A DNA stretch of 64,000 bases from Paenibacillus camelliae (lineage in GTDB: Bacteria > Bacillota > Bacilli > Paenibacillales > Paenibacillaceae), in assembly GCF_023715345.1 (NCBI RefSeq), contig NZ_JAMBNY010000009.1, positions 111,317 through 175,316 of the forward strand, in the 5' to 3' direction. The notes beneath the pieces were generated by a model that had not been told where the DNA came from, searched no databases, and saw only the letters and a list, made by a program, of their open reading frames with translations. Positions 35,190 through 44,600 of the stretch are shown here, piece after piece. How positions within the stretch are numbered: the first letter of the stretch is position 1; every line of letters begins with the position of its first letter. The position numbers and the translations under genes were made by a program.

Positions 35190-36611
35190 ATGAAACGAGC
35201 ATCTATTATAATCTTATTTTTACTAGGTATGATCATTTTACTAACCCTTCTGTATATGAATGATAAGGACTCCAACCCCAATAACAATATGAAAAATGAT
35301 TCTACAGCTGTAGAAGAGCATACCAGTACTGAACAATCCAATTATAGAGGAATTCATATCGTTACAGATATCCATGATGAAGCGCTATATAAACTAGCAA
35401 TTCATTACCCTGAATTTGATAATACTTCACTGAACGAAGCGATTCGAGAATATATAACCGTTTCTAAACAACAGTTTTTGGAAGAGGTTGAGCTCAACAA
35501 ACCATTTCTAAAAGAGAACATAGCAGAGCTAAACCTATCCTTCGATATCTACCCTGTCATTAACAATATTTACTCTATTGTTTTGTCAAACAACAGTTAT
35601 GTTTCTGGAGCAAATGGTTCACAAAGCTCAAAGGTTTTAATTGTTGATGTTGATGAAGGCAGATATATCTCACAACTAGAGATCATAAAAGACACAATAG
35701 AAAATAGAGCTACGATATACAAGCTTCTATCTAAAGAGTTTGAGCAATCTGAGGAGTATAGTATTTTCTTTTTCCAAGACTACTTAAAACAATGGATTGA
35801 TGATAACCATCCTTTCTCTAATTTATATCTCAATAACCATTCACTCGTGTTTAAGTTTGATAAATATCAAGTGACAGCCGGTGCTGCCGGTTCACCTGAA
35901 ATCTCTATCCCGATTGATAAGGTTAAAACGCTCTTTACTGATGAATGGATAGAAAAGCTTAAAATTAATATTGATAACATGCCTGAAAAGCCAATCGTTC
36001 CAAGTCCTACTCCCTCTGAAGGTAAAGAACCTGCAACAGAAGTACCCTCTAACAAAAAACGAGTGGCACTCACTTTTGACGATGGGCCACACCCAGTCAA
36101 CACCGTCAGCATTCTTAAACTTTTAGAGAAATACGAAGCAAAAGCAACCTTTTTTATGCTAGGAAATAGAGTTGATTTTTACCCTGAAACAGCTAAGAAG
36201 GTCGCAGATCAAGGACATGAAATTGGGAATCATACATGGGATCATAAAGATCTAACGACATTGGATCATGAGGAAATGATTGAAGAAATAAATCGGACGA
36301 TAACTGTTATTAAGCAAGCAATCGGCCAAGAGCCTACTGCTTTTCGACCGCCCTACGGTGCGATGAATGATAAAGTAAAAGCAGCATCAACTGATCTACC
36401 TATCGTGTTATGGAGCATCGATACATTGGATTGGAAGTCCCATGATCCTGAGGCGGTGCTGAAAATCGTTAAAAGCAATGTTAAGGATGGTTCAATTATT
36501 CTTATGCATGATATTCATAAAACTACAGTAGAGGCCGTTGCATTAGTATTAAAGTATTTACAAGATGAAGGCTATGAGTTTGTTACTGTTTCTGACCTGA
36601 AAAGCAGTTAA
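35190..36611 (+). CDS. PdaC-like peptidoglycan/polysaccharide deacetylase
   Basis: 473 residues: an N-terminal anchor helix (SIIILFLLGMIILLTLLYM), a DUF3298/DUF4163-type domain (about 55-270) and a C-terminal NodB deacetylase domain. Motifs: TFDDGPHPVNT, HEIGNHTWDH, RPPYGAMND, LWSIDTLDW and ILMHDIH, so the catalytic Asp and metal ligands are intact. B. subtilis PdaC has the same layout and deacetylates N-acetylmuramic acid, giving lysozyme resistance. SD TAAGGAG before the ATG. Monocistronic with a clear promoter. Confidence 0.9.
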   Translation: MKRASIIILFLLGMIILLTLLYMNDKDSNPNNNMKNDSTAVEEHTSTEQSNYRGIHIVTDIHDEALYKLAIHYPEFDNTSLNEAIREYITVSKQQFLEEVELNKPFLKENIAELNLSFDIYPVINNIYSIVLSNNSYVSGANGSQSSKVLIVDVDEGRYISQLEIIKDTIENRATIYKLLSKEFEQSEEYSIFFFQDYLKQWIDDNHPFSNLYLNNHSLVFKFDKYQVTAGAAGSPEISIPIDKVKTLFTDEWIEKLKINIDNMPEKPIVPSPTPSEGKEPATEVPSNKKRVALTFDDGPHPVNTVSILKLLEKYEAKATFFMLGNRVDFYPETAKKVADQGHEIGNHTWDHKDLTTLDHEEMIEEINRTITVIKQAIGQEPTAFRPPYGAMNDKVKAASTDLPIVLWSIDTLDWKSHDPEAVLKIVKSNVKDGSIILMHDIHKTTVEAVALVLKYLQDEGYEFVTVSDLKSS

Positions 36612-36660
36612 GTGCGGCTACACATATAATTGAATATGAAAGCACAACAATAGTTATAAA

Positions 36661-36704
36661 AAACTCCTGCGCTTAACTCTATGAATATGAGTGCGCAGGA
36701 GTTT
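36661..36704. terminator. bidirectional terminator
   Basis: A perfect 12-bp stem AAACTCCTGCGC (36661-36672) with 36693-36704, with A and T runs on both sides; it serves the convergent deacetylase and hydrolase genes. Confidence 0.85.
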
Positions 36705-36709
36705 TCTAT

Positions 36710-37585
36710 TTATTTTGCGAATACATGATTACCGATTTTAGTCGTTACTGGACGACTTCTCACCCAAGCATTGTCCGTTTTATCCGGATTGTAGAATACG
36801 ACCGCGCCCATACTAGGGTCAAAACCATTAATCGCTTGCTGTACGGCACGTTTCGTTTCCTCACTTGGTTTCACCGTATGTATTCGTTTATCAAGCACCG
36901 GTGAATATTGATAATATGCTTTCCCATTATAATATTCTACTTGAAAGACCGTATCGATAATATTGCTTGGCCATGCTGGATCCTCTACTCGGTTCAGAAT
37001 AGACGCAGCGACAGCTACTTTGCCATCGAAGCTCTCTCCACCTGCTTCAGCCTCTGTAATTTGGTTTAGCCAGTAAAGCTCTTCTTCTGTTGGTTGATTC
37101 GTATTCGTGTTCGATAAAGCAACGATACTGCTTTCTTGTGTTGAGAGGATTGCAGCTCTAAGCTTCGAGTCATATCTAACATGCAAACCCAGCTTTTTAG
37201 CCGTATAAGCTAGTGGAACATAGGATACACCGCCAACAAGTACGGTCTCCGTATCCAAATGATCTCTAGACCAGCTACCTTGCGCCACATGCTGGTAGTC
37301 AGTGTAGCGCTTACTTACAGGATATCCGATTTCAATTGAAGCATTTCTTAGTATAGCCGCTTGATAGCTTGGACTCCAGTTCACGGTTACACCTAATCTT
37401 TGGAAGAATCTCGCGGGTACAAGCTGATATCCATGTTGATTGATTACAGTTGTTTTAATTGGTTCATTGTCAATATATACGGTCGTGCTAGTAGGTGTTT
37501 GCGCCGAAACGCTTAATGCTGGCCAAGTTAATACCACCATGAGCATAAGCACTACTGGTAACTTCCAACGTTTACTTGCTATCAC
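36710..37585 (-). CDS. cell-wall hydrolase: copper-amine-oxidase-like N-domain plus SleB-type hydrolase
   Basis: 291 residues: signal peptide, stalk domain of the copper amine oxidase N type (about 40-145, VPARFFQRLGVTVNW... SYVPLAYTAKKLGLHVRYD), then a Hydrolase_2/SleB domain (about 175-290, EELYWLNQITEAEAGGESFDGKVAVAASILNRV) with the catalytic Glu. Likely a secreted lytic transglycosylase for spore cortex or wall turnover. The start is probably GTG at 37585: AAGGAGG lies five bases before it, while the ATG at 37600 is upstream of that SD. Confidence 0.82.
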   Translation of the reverse strand: MIASKRWKLPVVLMLMVVLTWPALSVSAQTPTSTTVYIDNEPIKTTVINQHGYQLVPARFFQRLGVTVNWSPSYQAAILRNASIEIGYPVSKRYTDYQHVAQGSWSRDHLDTETVLVGGVSYVPLAYTAKKLGLHVRYDSKLRAAILSTQESSIVALSNTNTNQPTEEELYWLNQITEAEAGGESFDGKVAVAASILNRVEDPAWPSNIIDTVFQVEYYNGKAYYQYSPVLDKRIHTVKPSEETKRAVQQAINGFDPSMGAVVFYNPDKTDNAWVRSRPVTTKIGNHVFAK

Positions 37586-37850
37586 TTCCACCTCCTTCAT
37601 CTCGCACCATTATACGACAAAATAGCTTGTCAACTAGGTTCCAAATAAAGGATAATGAGAGACGATATTCTATCAAATTACGCTGAATACCGACGTTATG
37701 CGGATTTCTACTCATTCAATTTTTTGACTCTTAAAATGATGAGAGCTTTCTAATGTTTACCGTAGCGTATTTATAGTATAAGAGTGTTAATTGAGCTGTT
37801 GCAATTTACTATAAAGTATAATTTTGGAATCATGGCTAGGAGGAGATTTT

Positions 37851-38333
37851 ATGATTAATGAGATCGATATTAAGCATTTAACACGCTGTGTTGAGCTAGC
37901 TAAGACTGCACTTGAGCTAGGTGATGAGCCATTCGGTTCGATTCTCGTTTCTTCAGGTGGAGTTGTGCTGTTTGAGGATCACAACCATGTAGCAAGCGGT
38001 GATCATACACAGCATCCTGAATTCGCCATAGCACGCTGGGCAGCTGAGAATATGACACCTGATGAAAGAGCGAATGCTACCGTATATACGTCCGGCGAGC
38101 ACTGTCCGATGTGTGCTGCCGCACATGGCTGGGTTGGGCTAGGACGGATCGTTTATGCCAGCTCGAGTGAGCAGCTATCTCAGTGGTTGAGCGAGCTGGG
38201 TGCTGCACCGTCCCGCGTTCGTAACCTGCCGATCCAAGAGGTTATTCGCGATACGATCATCGATGGACCCGTTCCTGAGCTTGCAGAGCAAGTGCATGAG
38301 CTACACCGTCAGTTTCATAGTAGTCGGCGTTAA
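37851..38333 (+). CDS. nucleoside/cytosine deaminase-family protein
   Basis: 160 residues of the zinc-dependent CDA fold: HPEFAIARWA (zinc His and catalytic Glu, HPE instead of HAE) and SGEHCPMCAAAHGWVGLGRIVYAS (two zinc Cys). Close to the guanine/cytosine deaminase-like group of Bacilli and Proteobacteria; substrate unknown. ATG at 37851 after AGGAGGA; the frame from 37824 lacks an SD. Single gene, followed by repeats. Confidence 0.85.
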   Translation: MINEIDIKHLTRCVELAKTALELGDEPFGSILVSSGGVVLFEDHNHVASGDHTQHPEFAIARWAAENMTPDERANATVYTSGEHCPMCAAAHGWVGLGRIVYASSSEQLSQWLSELGAAPSRVRNLPIQEVIRDTIIDGPVPELAEQVHELHRQFHSSRR

Positions 38334-38399
38334 GTATTAGCGGACAGCAGGCGCTCAGTGTGGTAGGCCCTGAGTAGCTGCGTGCTGTGTGATCAAACT

Positions 38400-38705
38400 A
38401 AGGGGCGATCATGTAGCTTGGTGCGGGTTGGCGAGATGGCGAGTTGAGCCTCGGAGTGAGCGGCGACCCGTAGGCTGAGGCGGAGTTGGCGAGAGCTGAG
38501 TATGCGAGTTGTACAGGCTGCGTACGGCGTCCCATAGGCTGAAGCGGAGTTGGCGAATTGAGCAGGCAGCGTGCAGCGACCCGTAGGCTGGGGCGGAGTC
38601 AGCGAGTTCTGAGTAGGTCGCAGTGTGCGGTGACCCGTAGGCTGGTACAAGTTGGCGAGTTGAGCCTCGCAGTGAGCGGTGACCCGTAGGCTGGGGCGGC
38701 GTTTT
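38400..38705. repeat. degenerate GC-rich tandem array, six units of about 50-60 bp
   Basis: The motif GACCCGTAGGCTG (or close variants) recurs at about 38408, 38465, 38529, 38578, 38632 and 38681, each followed by GCGGAGTTGGCGAG-like text. The array begins about 65 bp after the deaminase stop. Two minus-strand frames of 108 and 154 codons cross it, but they lack an SD and are low-complexity, so they are not called. Confidence 0.75.
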
Positions 38706-38880
38706 GTATGAAATTTCACATAAAACCTGCTCTTCGTGGGCTAATTTAAGGGATTTGTATGAAAAATCATACAAATCCCCCTCTTCTTCCCTTTTAGCTA
38801 TTACAGTTATATGAAAAATCATATAAACTTGCAACAATAGTAGATATCTATTATGTTTTATATGATTTTTCACACAAATT
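38701..38880. repeat. four spaced palindromes, period about 51 bp
   Basis: Imperfect to perfect palindromes of the type TTTGTATGA-AAAA-TCATACAAA start near 38703, 38752, 38805 and 38856. The second (38751-38778) is a perfect 12-bp stem. They continue directly from the GC-rich array. The 12-base string TTGTATGAAAAA also recurs in every unit of the array at 55.4-55.9 kb. Confidence 0.7.
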
Positions 38881-39019
38881 CAAAAGGTTCCTCCATCTTT
38901 ATCTCTTAATTGTCGGCTAGCTCAACCTTACCTGGATAATATTTCAAGTCCGTCATTACAATCAGCGCAAGTTGATTGCACAAAGCAAAAATCGGATACA
39001 ACAAGCATAGAGTAACTAA

Positions 39020-39066
39020 AAAAGCTGCCGAGATAGTCAGCTTACTCTGACTCTCGACAGCTTTTT
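39020..39066 (-). terminator. terminator of the GH3 gene
   Basis: AAAAGCTG-CCGAGA-AGTCAG (39020-39040) pairs with 39047-39064, with T-runs on both strands, just past the GH3 stop codon. Confidence 0.85.
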
Positions 39067-39082
39067 TTGATCTACATTCTAC

Positions 39083-41200
39083 CTATTCATAGTTCAAGCC
39101 ATGACCAAGCTTGTACTGATTGCCATCGCAATCCTTATAGATATAGCTCAATCCATTCGGCATATATTTATCCTTGTCGTAGCCAGGCACATCGTTTCTC
39201 GATACCGACTCACCATTTTGATAAACGGCGATAACCTCTTCATTGGCTGGCAAAGTAAGCGGCAGTACACCAGTTGGCTTGTGATTTCCTGCAATCACCT
39301 CAAGCTGCGCATTAAAGAATGTATCGTAGCCTGCAATTAACGCATCTGCCATCGGTTCAATATTGCCTAAGATCCATGGCAATATAATATTCACGCTCAT
39401 CACTACTTTGCCTCCACGGCTATGAATGCTATCTGCTACTTCTTTAAGATGCTTCATGCCAGAAAGCGTTGTTTCCTGATACAACGTACCGTCAAGTCCA
39501 GATACCACTTTATCCTCACAAATTTCAAGCTCTAACAATCCAAGTGTAGCGTTGAAATATGAGCCTGATTTCGGATGTAGGAACAGAACAGCTACATCTG
39601 CTTCTTCATAGTTGTTGGTAAGGGTAAACAAGCCCAGCTCTTTCGCTTCATCTCTTGCTTTTTCTGTATAAGCAGCAGCTCTCTCTGCTTCCTTATGGAA
39701 CACTTCAATATATACGCTTCTGCCTTCAAGCTTGTCCTTCGTTAACGGCAACGTTTGGTTAGAATTTTTCAATACGGTAACTGATTTTTTATGTGCTTCA
39801 TACGCAGCTTCCCAGTGCTCCTTCGTGCTAACCACTTCAGTCGCTTTTTGTGGCTCATTGTACGTACGATCATCAAACAAGCCTAACGCGAACATTTCTG
39901 TCAACAGTCGTACATTGGCTTCATTAATGCGTTTCTCACTAATCCAGCCTTTGCTAACCGCTAGTTTTAGATTTTCAATATCGTTCGTATCTGCAATAAT
40001 ATCCGTACCTGCATTGATTGCCTTGGCAAAACGTTCTGCCTCACTATGCTTCTCCATGCCCCAGCTCATATTGTTAATAATACCGCTGTCGCTATTGATA
40101 TAGCCTTTGAATCCAAGCTCCCCGCGAAGAATATGATTCAAGAAATAGTGATTGAAAGCAAAACCGACCTCTTCAAAAGGAATATCTTCGCCTTCAAATT
40201 GCTGAACAACACTTTTCTTGATGCTTGGTATAGAGTAGTACGGCATGATGGAGGATGCTCCATGCTTTGCTGCTGCTCTAAATGGTGGAAGATGATACTT
40301 TTCTAAGCTTCCCGGTGTCGGGTATAGGTTCCATTTCCCTTCCTCATAATGCGGGTCAAATCCATTTTCACGTGCGCCACCACCAGGAAAATGCTTAATC
40401 GTCATCGCGATGCTATGCTTTCCTATTGTTTCACCTTGAAATTCCTTAATAATACGACCAATAGCATCCGCAATAAATTCTGGATCCTCACCAAAGGTTC
40501 CATAAGTCCGCTGCCATCTTGGATCGGTCACAACGTCAGCCATATACATATAGCCTTTTCTTAATCCAGTCACATCCCATTCTTTACGTGCAATGCTGGC
40601 AAATTGGCTAATTAAAGAGCCATCGCCTCCATTTTTAATATCGCCTTTCGCCGCTGCAGCTAGCCCAAGTGTTCCTGGCCAAGTGGAAAAGATACCGATC
40701 GCATCATTCATGCCAAAAACAGCTTCCCCATTTTCATTACGTGAATTGGACGTCACAAGTACAGGTATACCTAGACGAGTACCCTCTGCAACCTCATTCA
40801 TCGCATTAATCCACTCTGCCATATCAGCAGGACTAAAGTTATCTCTTAAAATAAAGTGTCTTAAATTTCTGTTTTCTATTGTATGGGTCGTTCCATATAC
40901 TTTGCTTGTCGCAAAGATGGTTTCGCCTTTTTCGATAATGCCTTCATCTAATACTCCGTCATGACTCGTCTTGCTTTTATCTTCCTGTGCAAGCCCCATT
41001 TTTCGAGAGTTAATTAGCATCATGCCTATTTTTTCGTCCATATTCATTAAGGATACAAGGTTTTCTGCACGTTCTCTCGGCGTTAAGCGCCAATCTTCAT
41101 AAGGGTCTAATCTCCCATTATTATTAAGATCTTTAAAGGTTAATCCCTCTTGTTCGATAAGCTGCTTTTTTCTTACAACTAATTCTGGTTGCTTCTGCAA
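39083..41200 (-). CDS. glycoside hydrolase family 3 (beta-glucosidase-like)
   Basis: 705 residues without a signal peptide, so cytoplasmic. The N-terminal barrel has RDNFSPADMAEWINAMNEVAE, GIPVLVTSNSRN, DPRWQRTYGTFGEDPEF, and MTIKHFPGGGARENG; the nucleophile Asp lies in GYINSDSGIINN (SDS instead of the common SDW). The C-terminal alpha/beta domain follows (KKSVTVLKNSNQTLPL...). Probably a beta-glucosidase or beta-xylosidase acting on imported oligosaccharides; specificity unknown. TTG start at 41200 with TAAGGAGTG upstream. Monocistronic. Confidence 0.9.
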   Translation of the reverse strand: MQKQPELVVRKKQLIEQEGLTFKDLNNNGRLDPYEDWRLTPRERAENLVSLMNMDEKIGMMLINSRKMGLAQEDKSKTSHDGVLDEGIIEKGETIFATSKVYGTTHTIENRNLRHFILRDNFSPADMAEWINAMNEVAEGTRLGIPVLVTSNSRNENGEAVFGMNDAIGIFSTWPGTLGLAAAAKGDIKNGGDGSLISQFASIARKEWDVTGLRKGYMYMADVVTDPRWQRTYGTFGEDPEFIADAIGRIIKEFQGETIGKHSIAMTIKHFPGGGARENGFDPHYEEGKWNLYPTPGSLEKYHLPPFRAAAKHGASSIMPYYSIPSIKKSVVQQFEGEDIPFEEVGFAFNHYFLNHILRGELGFKGYINSDSGIINNMSWGMEKHSEAERFAKAINAGTDIIADTNDIENLKLAVSKGWISEKRINEANVRLLTEMFALGLFDDRTYNEPQKATEVVSTKEHWEAAYEAHKKSVTVLKNSNQTLPLTKDKLEGRSVYIEVFHKEAERAAAYTEKARDEAKELGLFTLTNNYEEADVAVLFLHPKSGSYFNATLGLLELEICEDKVVSGLDGTLYQETTLSGMKHLKEVADSIHSRGGKVVMSVNIILPWILGNIEPMADALIAGYDTFFNAQLEVIAGNHKPTGVLPLTLPANEEVIAVYQNGESVSRNDVPGYDKDKYMPNGLSYIYKDCDGNQYKLGHGLNYE

Positions 41201-41635
41201 TGAAAATTCACTCCTTAGCTACTTAATAAATAGTGTCTATATAAAAAGCAATTACTGTAAACCAATTAAACATCTTGACACTCGTGCTTGAATGCTAAAA
41301 CGATTGGAAAGCATTCTACTCAATCTAATCATCTTATTATGGTATTGGAATAAGAAGGGTATACACTTCAAAACTGAGCTCATTCGTTTCAATTCATGCC
41401 ACGAATACATATCTCATATTAACCGTTTTCATTTGTTAAATTTGTCACATACCTCTATAGCATTCTTTATAGCTACATTACCGTTCATTATTATACAGCT
41501 AAGCGTAGATAATAGCTTACACTACAGTTGCACGTTTTTATAATATAATTGCCAAATTGCATTGCAAAAAAAAGCTGCTAGAAAGTCAATTATTACTGAC
41601 TTTCTAACAGCTAATCATGTTAGTTAAAGCTTACT
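41201..41635. other. intergenic region upstream of the GH3 gene
   Basis: 435 bp. It holds an inverted repeat GAATGCT-N13-AGCATTC (41290-41316), about 90 bp before the GH3 start and a possible operator, and the terminator of the surface protein gene. An 83-codon plus-strand frame at 41292 has no SD and is not called. Confidence 0.5.
41573..41612 (-). terminator. terminator of the giant surface protein gene
   Basis: A 16-bp stem with one mismatch (41573-41588 with 41597-41612), then on the minus strand eight T. It lies about 25 bp past the stop codon. Confidence 0.85.
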
Positions 41636-44600
41636 TTAGTGTTCTGATGGTGAGTGCTCTACTGAAGCTTCAAGAATATCACCATAAGCCCAGTGATCCA
41701 TAGCTACATCAGAATATGGATTTTCGAGTCCTTTTAACGGTTGACGCTCAAACATTCTATTTAATGCACTAACCGCTTCTGCTCTTGTAAGTGCTGCATT
41801 GGGACGGAAGGTGCCGTCTGGATAGCCTTTCATTGCCCCTTTTTCCAGCATACTTCGCATGCTTCCATATGCCCAGTGACCCTCGATATCGTTCACAGTA
41901 TAAGCATGCTCTCCTCGCTTGCCATCCAATAGTCGTACGACAGCATTAGCAAATTCTGCGCGAGTAACCGGCTGATCTGGTCTAAATGTGCCATCAGGAT
42001 AACCATTCATTAGGCCAAGCTGCTGAACATTAGCCAAATACTGTGCCGACCAATGCGTAGCTGCTACATCCCGATATGATGTTGAAGGAGCATTGGACTT
42101 AAGCTCATCAGATAATAATCTTGAAAGCATAGCCGCCAGCTCTCCACGGGTCACTTTACGATTAGGAGCAAAGGTCCCGTCCGCATAGCCACTTACATAT
42201 GATGTATGATTCCCTGCATCGAAGCTGAATATTGCAAATGTGGTGAAGCTGCTCATGTCAATCTCGATGCCTTCAGGCTTACCATTAACGTCGTATACTA
42301 GCTTTCCACGCTGTACGTTTACTGCTCCTTCACTACTTTCCATATATACAGCAAGGGAATTGAGCAGCTGCTGCAATTGTGTCTTGTCCTGTGGAAGCTC
42401 GATGCCTAGCAGCGGAATAGTAGCTTTTGCTTGAGTAATGGCATTAATATTCACCGGTGTACCAACATGTTTAATATCGCCTCCACCAGTAATAGCGTTC
42501 ACTTGCTCACTAGCGGCAATGCGCTTTGCTATTTCTCGTCTTACCGACTCATTACGACTTGGAACGATACTGAAGCTCAAGCTTTTGCCTTGCTGCTCTA
42601 CTTGCTGCAATGTTTGTTGCGATAATGTGATCGCAGCGTAGTCAGTAACAATGTTTACGGATAAACCACTTGTAGCTAGCTTCTTGATAAAATCACGCTC
42701 AATAGATAAATTAACCTCATCTACAGGTTCGTTCGGTATATCATCAATGAGTACATGTATAAGTTTGTTTTCTATTGTCAGTGCCTCTTCAACAATATCC
42801 ATTGCATGATTACCATTCAGCACAACCATATCCTCGATTTTACCTGCTTGGTTTCTTACACGGACGATGTCGACCTGCACGACAATATCTTTACTATGCC
42901 CATCAAATATTATAGAGGCCTTGCGAGCATTTTCAGGTGTCACTGGTACTGGCTGAGTTGGTATACTCGGCTCGGATACATCTATCGGAAGAGATGAATC
43001 ACTTGTCAAACCGTTAACGGTTTGCGTTACATAATAGCCTTGACCTGGTAATACTCCTTGGAAAACGAACATCCCATCAGGGTCAGCCGTGCCTTGCTCC
43101 CCAACCTGAGCCTGCTTATCATCGTACAACGTCAACGTCGCGCCAGGTATTGCATCACTAACCGCTATCGTGCGATCCCCTGTGCTTCCAGCTACGGTTA
43201 CAGCTGGTGGTATGACGATGACTGTTCTCTCAACTGCAAGCGCTGCGTTGCCCGCTTCGTCCTCAACATAATAAGTAACGGTATGCTCACCAATGACATC
43301 GGTATCGACATTATTGGTGATGACAATACTAGAGGTCAAATCACCTTGTCGAGTATCCAGAGCTGTAGCTCCCTCATCAGCATAATTTGTACCGAGTACA
43401 ATTCGAATGCTAGATTCTCCAATTAACGTAATGACTGGTGATGTCGTATCGACCACTAGTGTTATGACTGTGGAATCTGTGCTTGTATTACCCGCTGCAT
43501 CCGTTGCTGTCGCGGTAATGCTGTGCGTTCCTTCCTCCCATGCAATGGTTGGTATAAACGTCCAATCACCGTTTTCATCTGCTGTGGTCGTCCCTTGTGA
43601 CTGGCCATCTCTAAATACTTCCACTACACTGTCCGCTTCAGCCGTTCCACTAATTGTCGGTGTCGTGTCTGCACTTACGTTTCCATCACTTGGACTTACT
43701 ATGCTTGGTGCACCTGCTGCTGTTGCATCAATCACTAGTTTAACGGCTGCTGATTCATCGCTTGTATTACCCGCTGCATCCGTTGCTTTAGCCGTAATAC
43801 TGTACGTTCCATCTGACCATGCGCCGGTTACTGTAAACGTCCAATCACCGTTTTCATCTGCTGTGGTCGTTCCTTGGGAATCGCCGTCTCTGAATACTTC
43901 CACTATGCTGTCTGCTTCAGCCGTACCAATGATTATCGGTGTCCCTTCTGTGCTTACCGTTCCATCACTTGGACTCGTAATGCTTGGTGCAATTGGTGCG
44001 GTTGCATCAATCACTAACGTAACGGCTGCAGATTCATCGCTCGTATTACCAGCTGCATCCGTTGCTCTCGCGGTAATGCTATGTGCTCCATCCGACCATG
44101 CGCTGGACAGTGTAAATGTCCAATCGCCGTTTCCATCTGCTATGGTCGTCCCTTGTGAATCGCCATCTCTGAACACTTCCACTGTGCTGTTCGCTTCAGC
44201 CGTACCACTGATCGTTGGTGTGGCATCAGTGCTTACTGCTCCATCACTTGGACTCGTAATGATCGGTGCGGTTGGCGCTGTTGCATCAATCACTAGCTTA
44301 ACGGCTGCAGATTCATCGCTCGTATTACCCGCTGCATCCGTTGCTTTAGCCGTAATACTGTACGTTCCATCTGACCATGCACTGGTTGGTGTATACGTCC
44401 AATCGCCGTTTTCATCTACGACTGTCGTTCCTTGTGAAGTGCCGTCTCTGAATACTTCCACTGTGCTATCTGCTTCAGCTGTTCCACTGATCGTTGGTGT
44501 CGCATCAGTGCTTACTGCTTCATCACTTGGACTTGTAATGCTTGGCGCACTTGGTGCTATTGTATCAATGATTATCGTTGTTGCAACTGATTCGGCGCTC

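Noticed and set aside
38409..38873. 154-codon minus-strand frame
   Set aside because: Composed of degenerate repeats, with no SD and no recognisable domain.
41292..41543. 83-codon plus-strand frame
   Set aside because: No SD and hydrophobic low-complexity composition typical of AT-rich spacer DNA.
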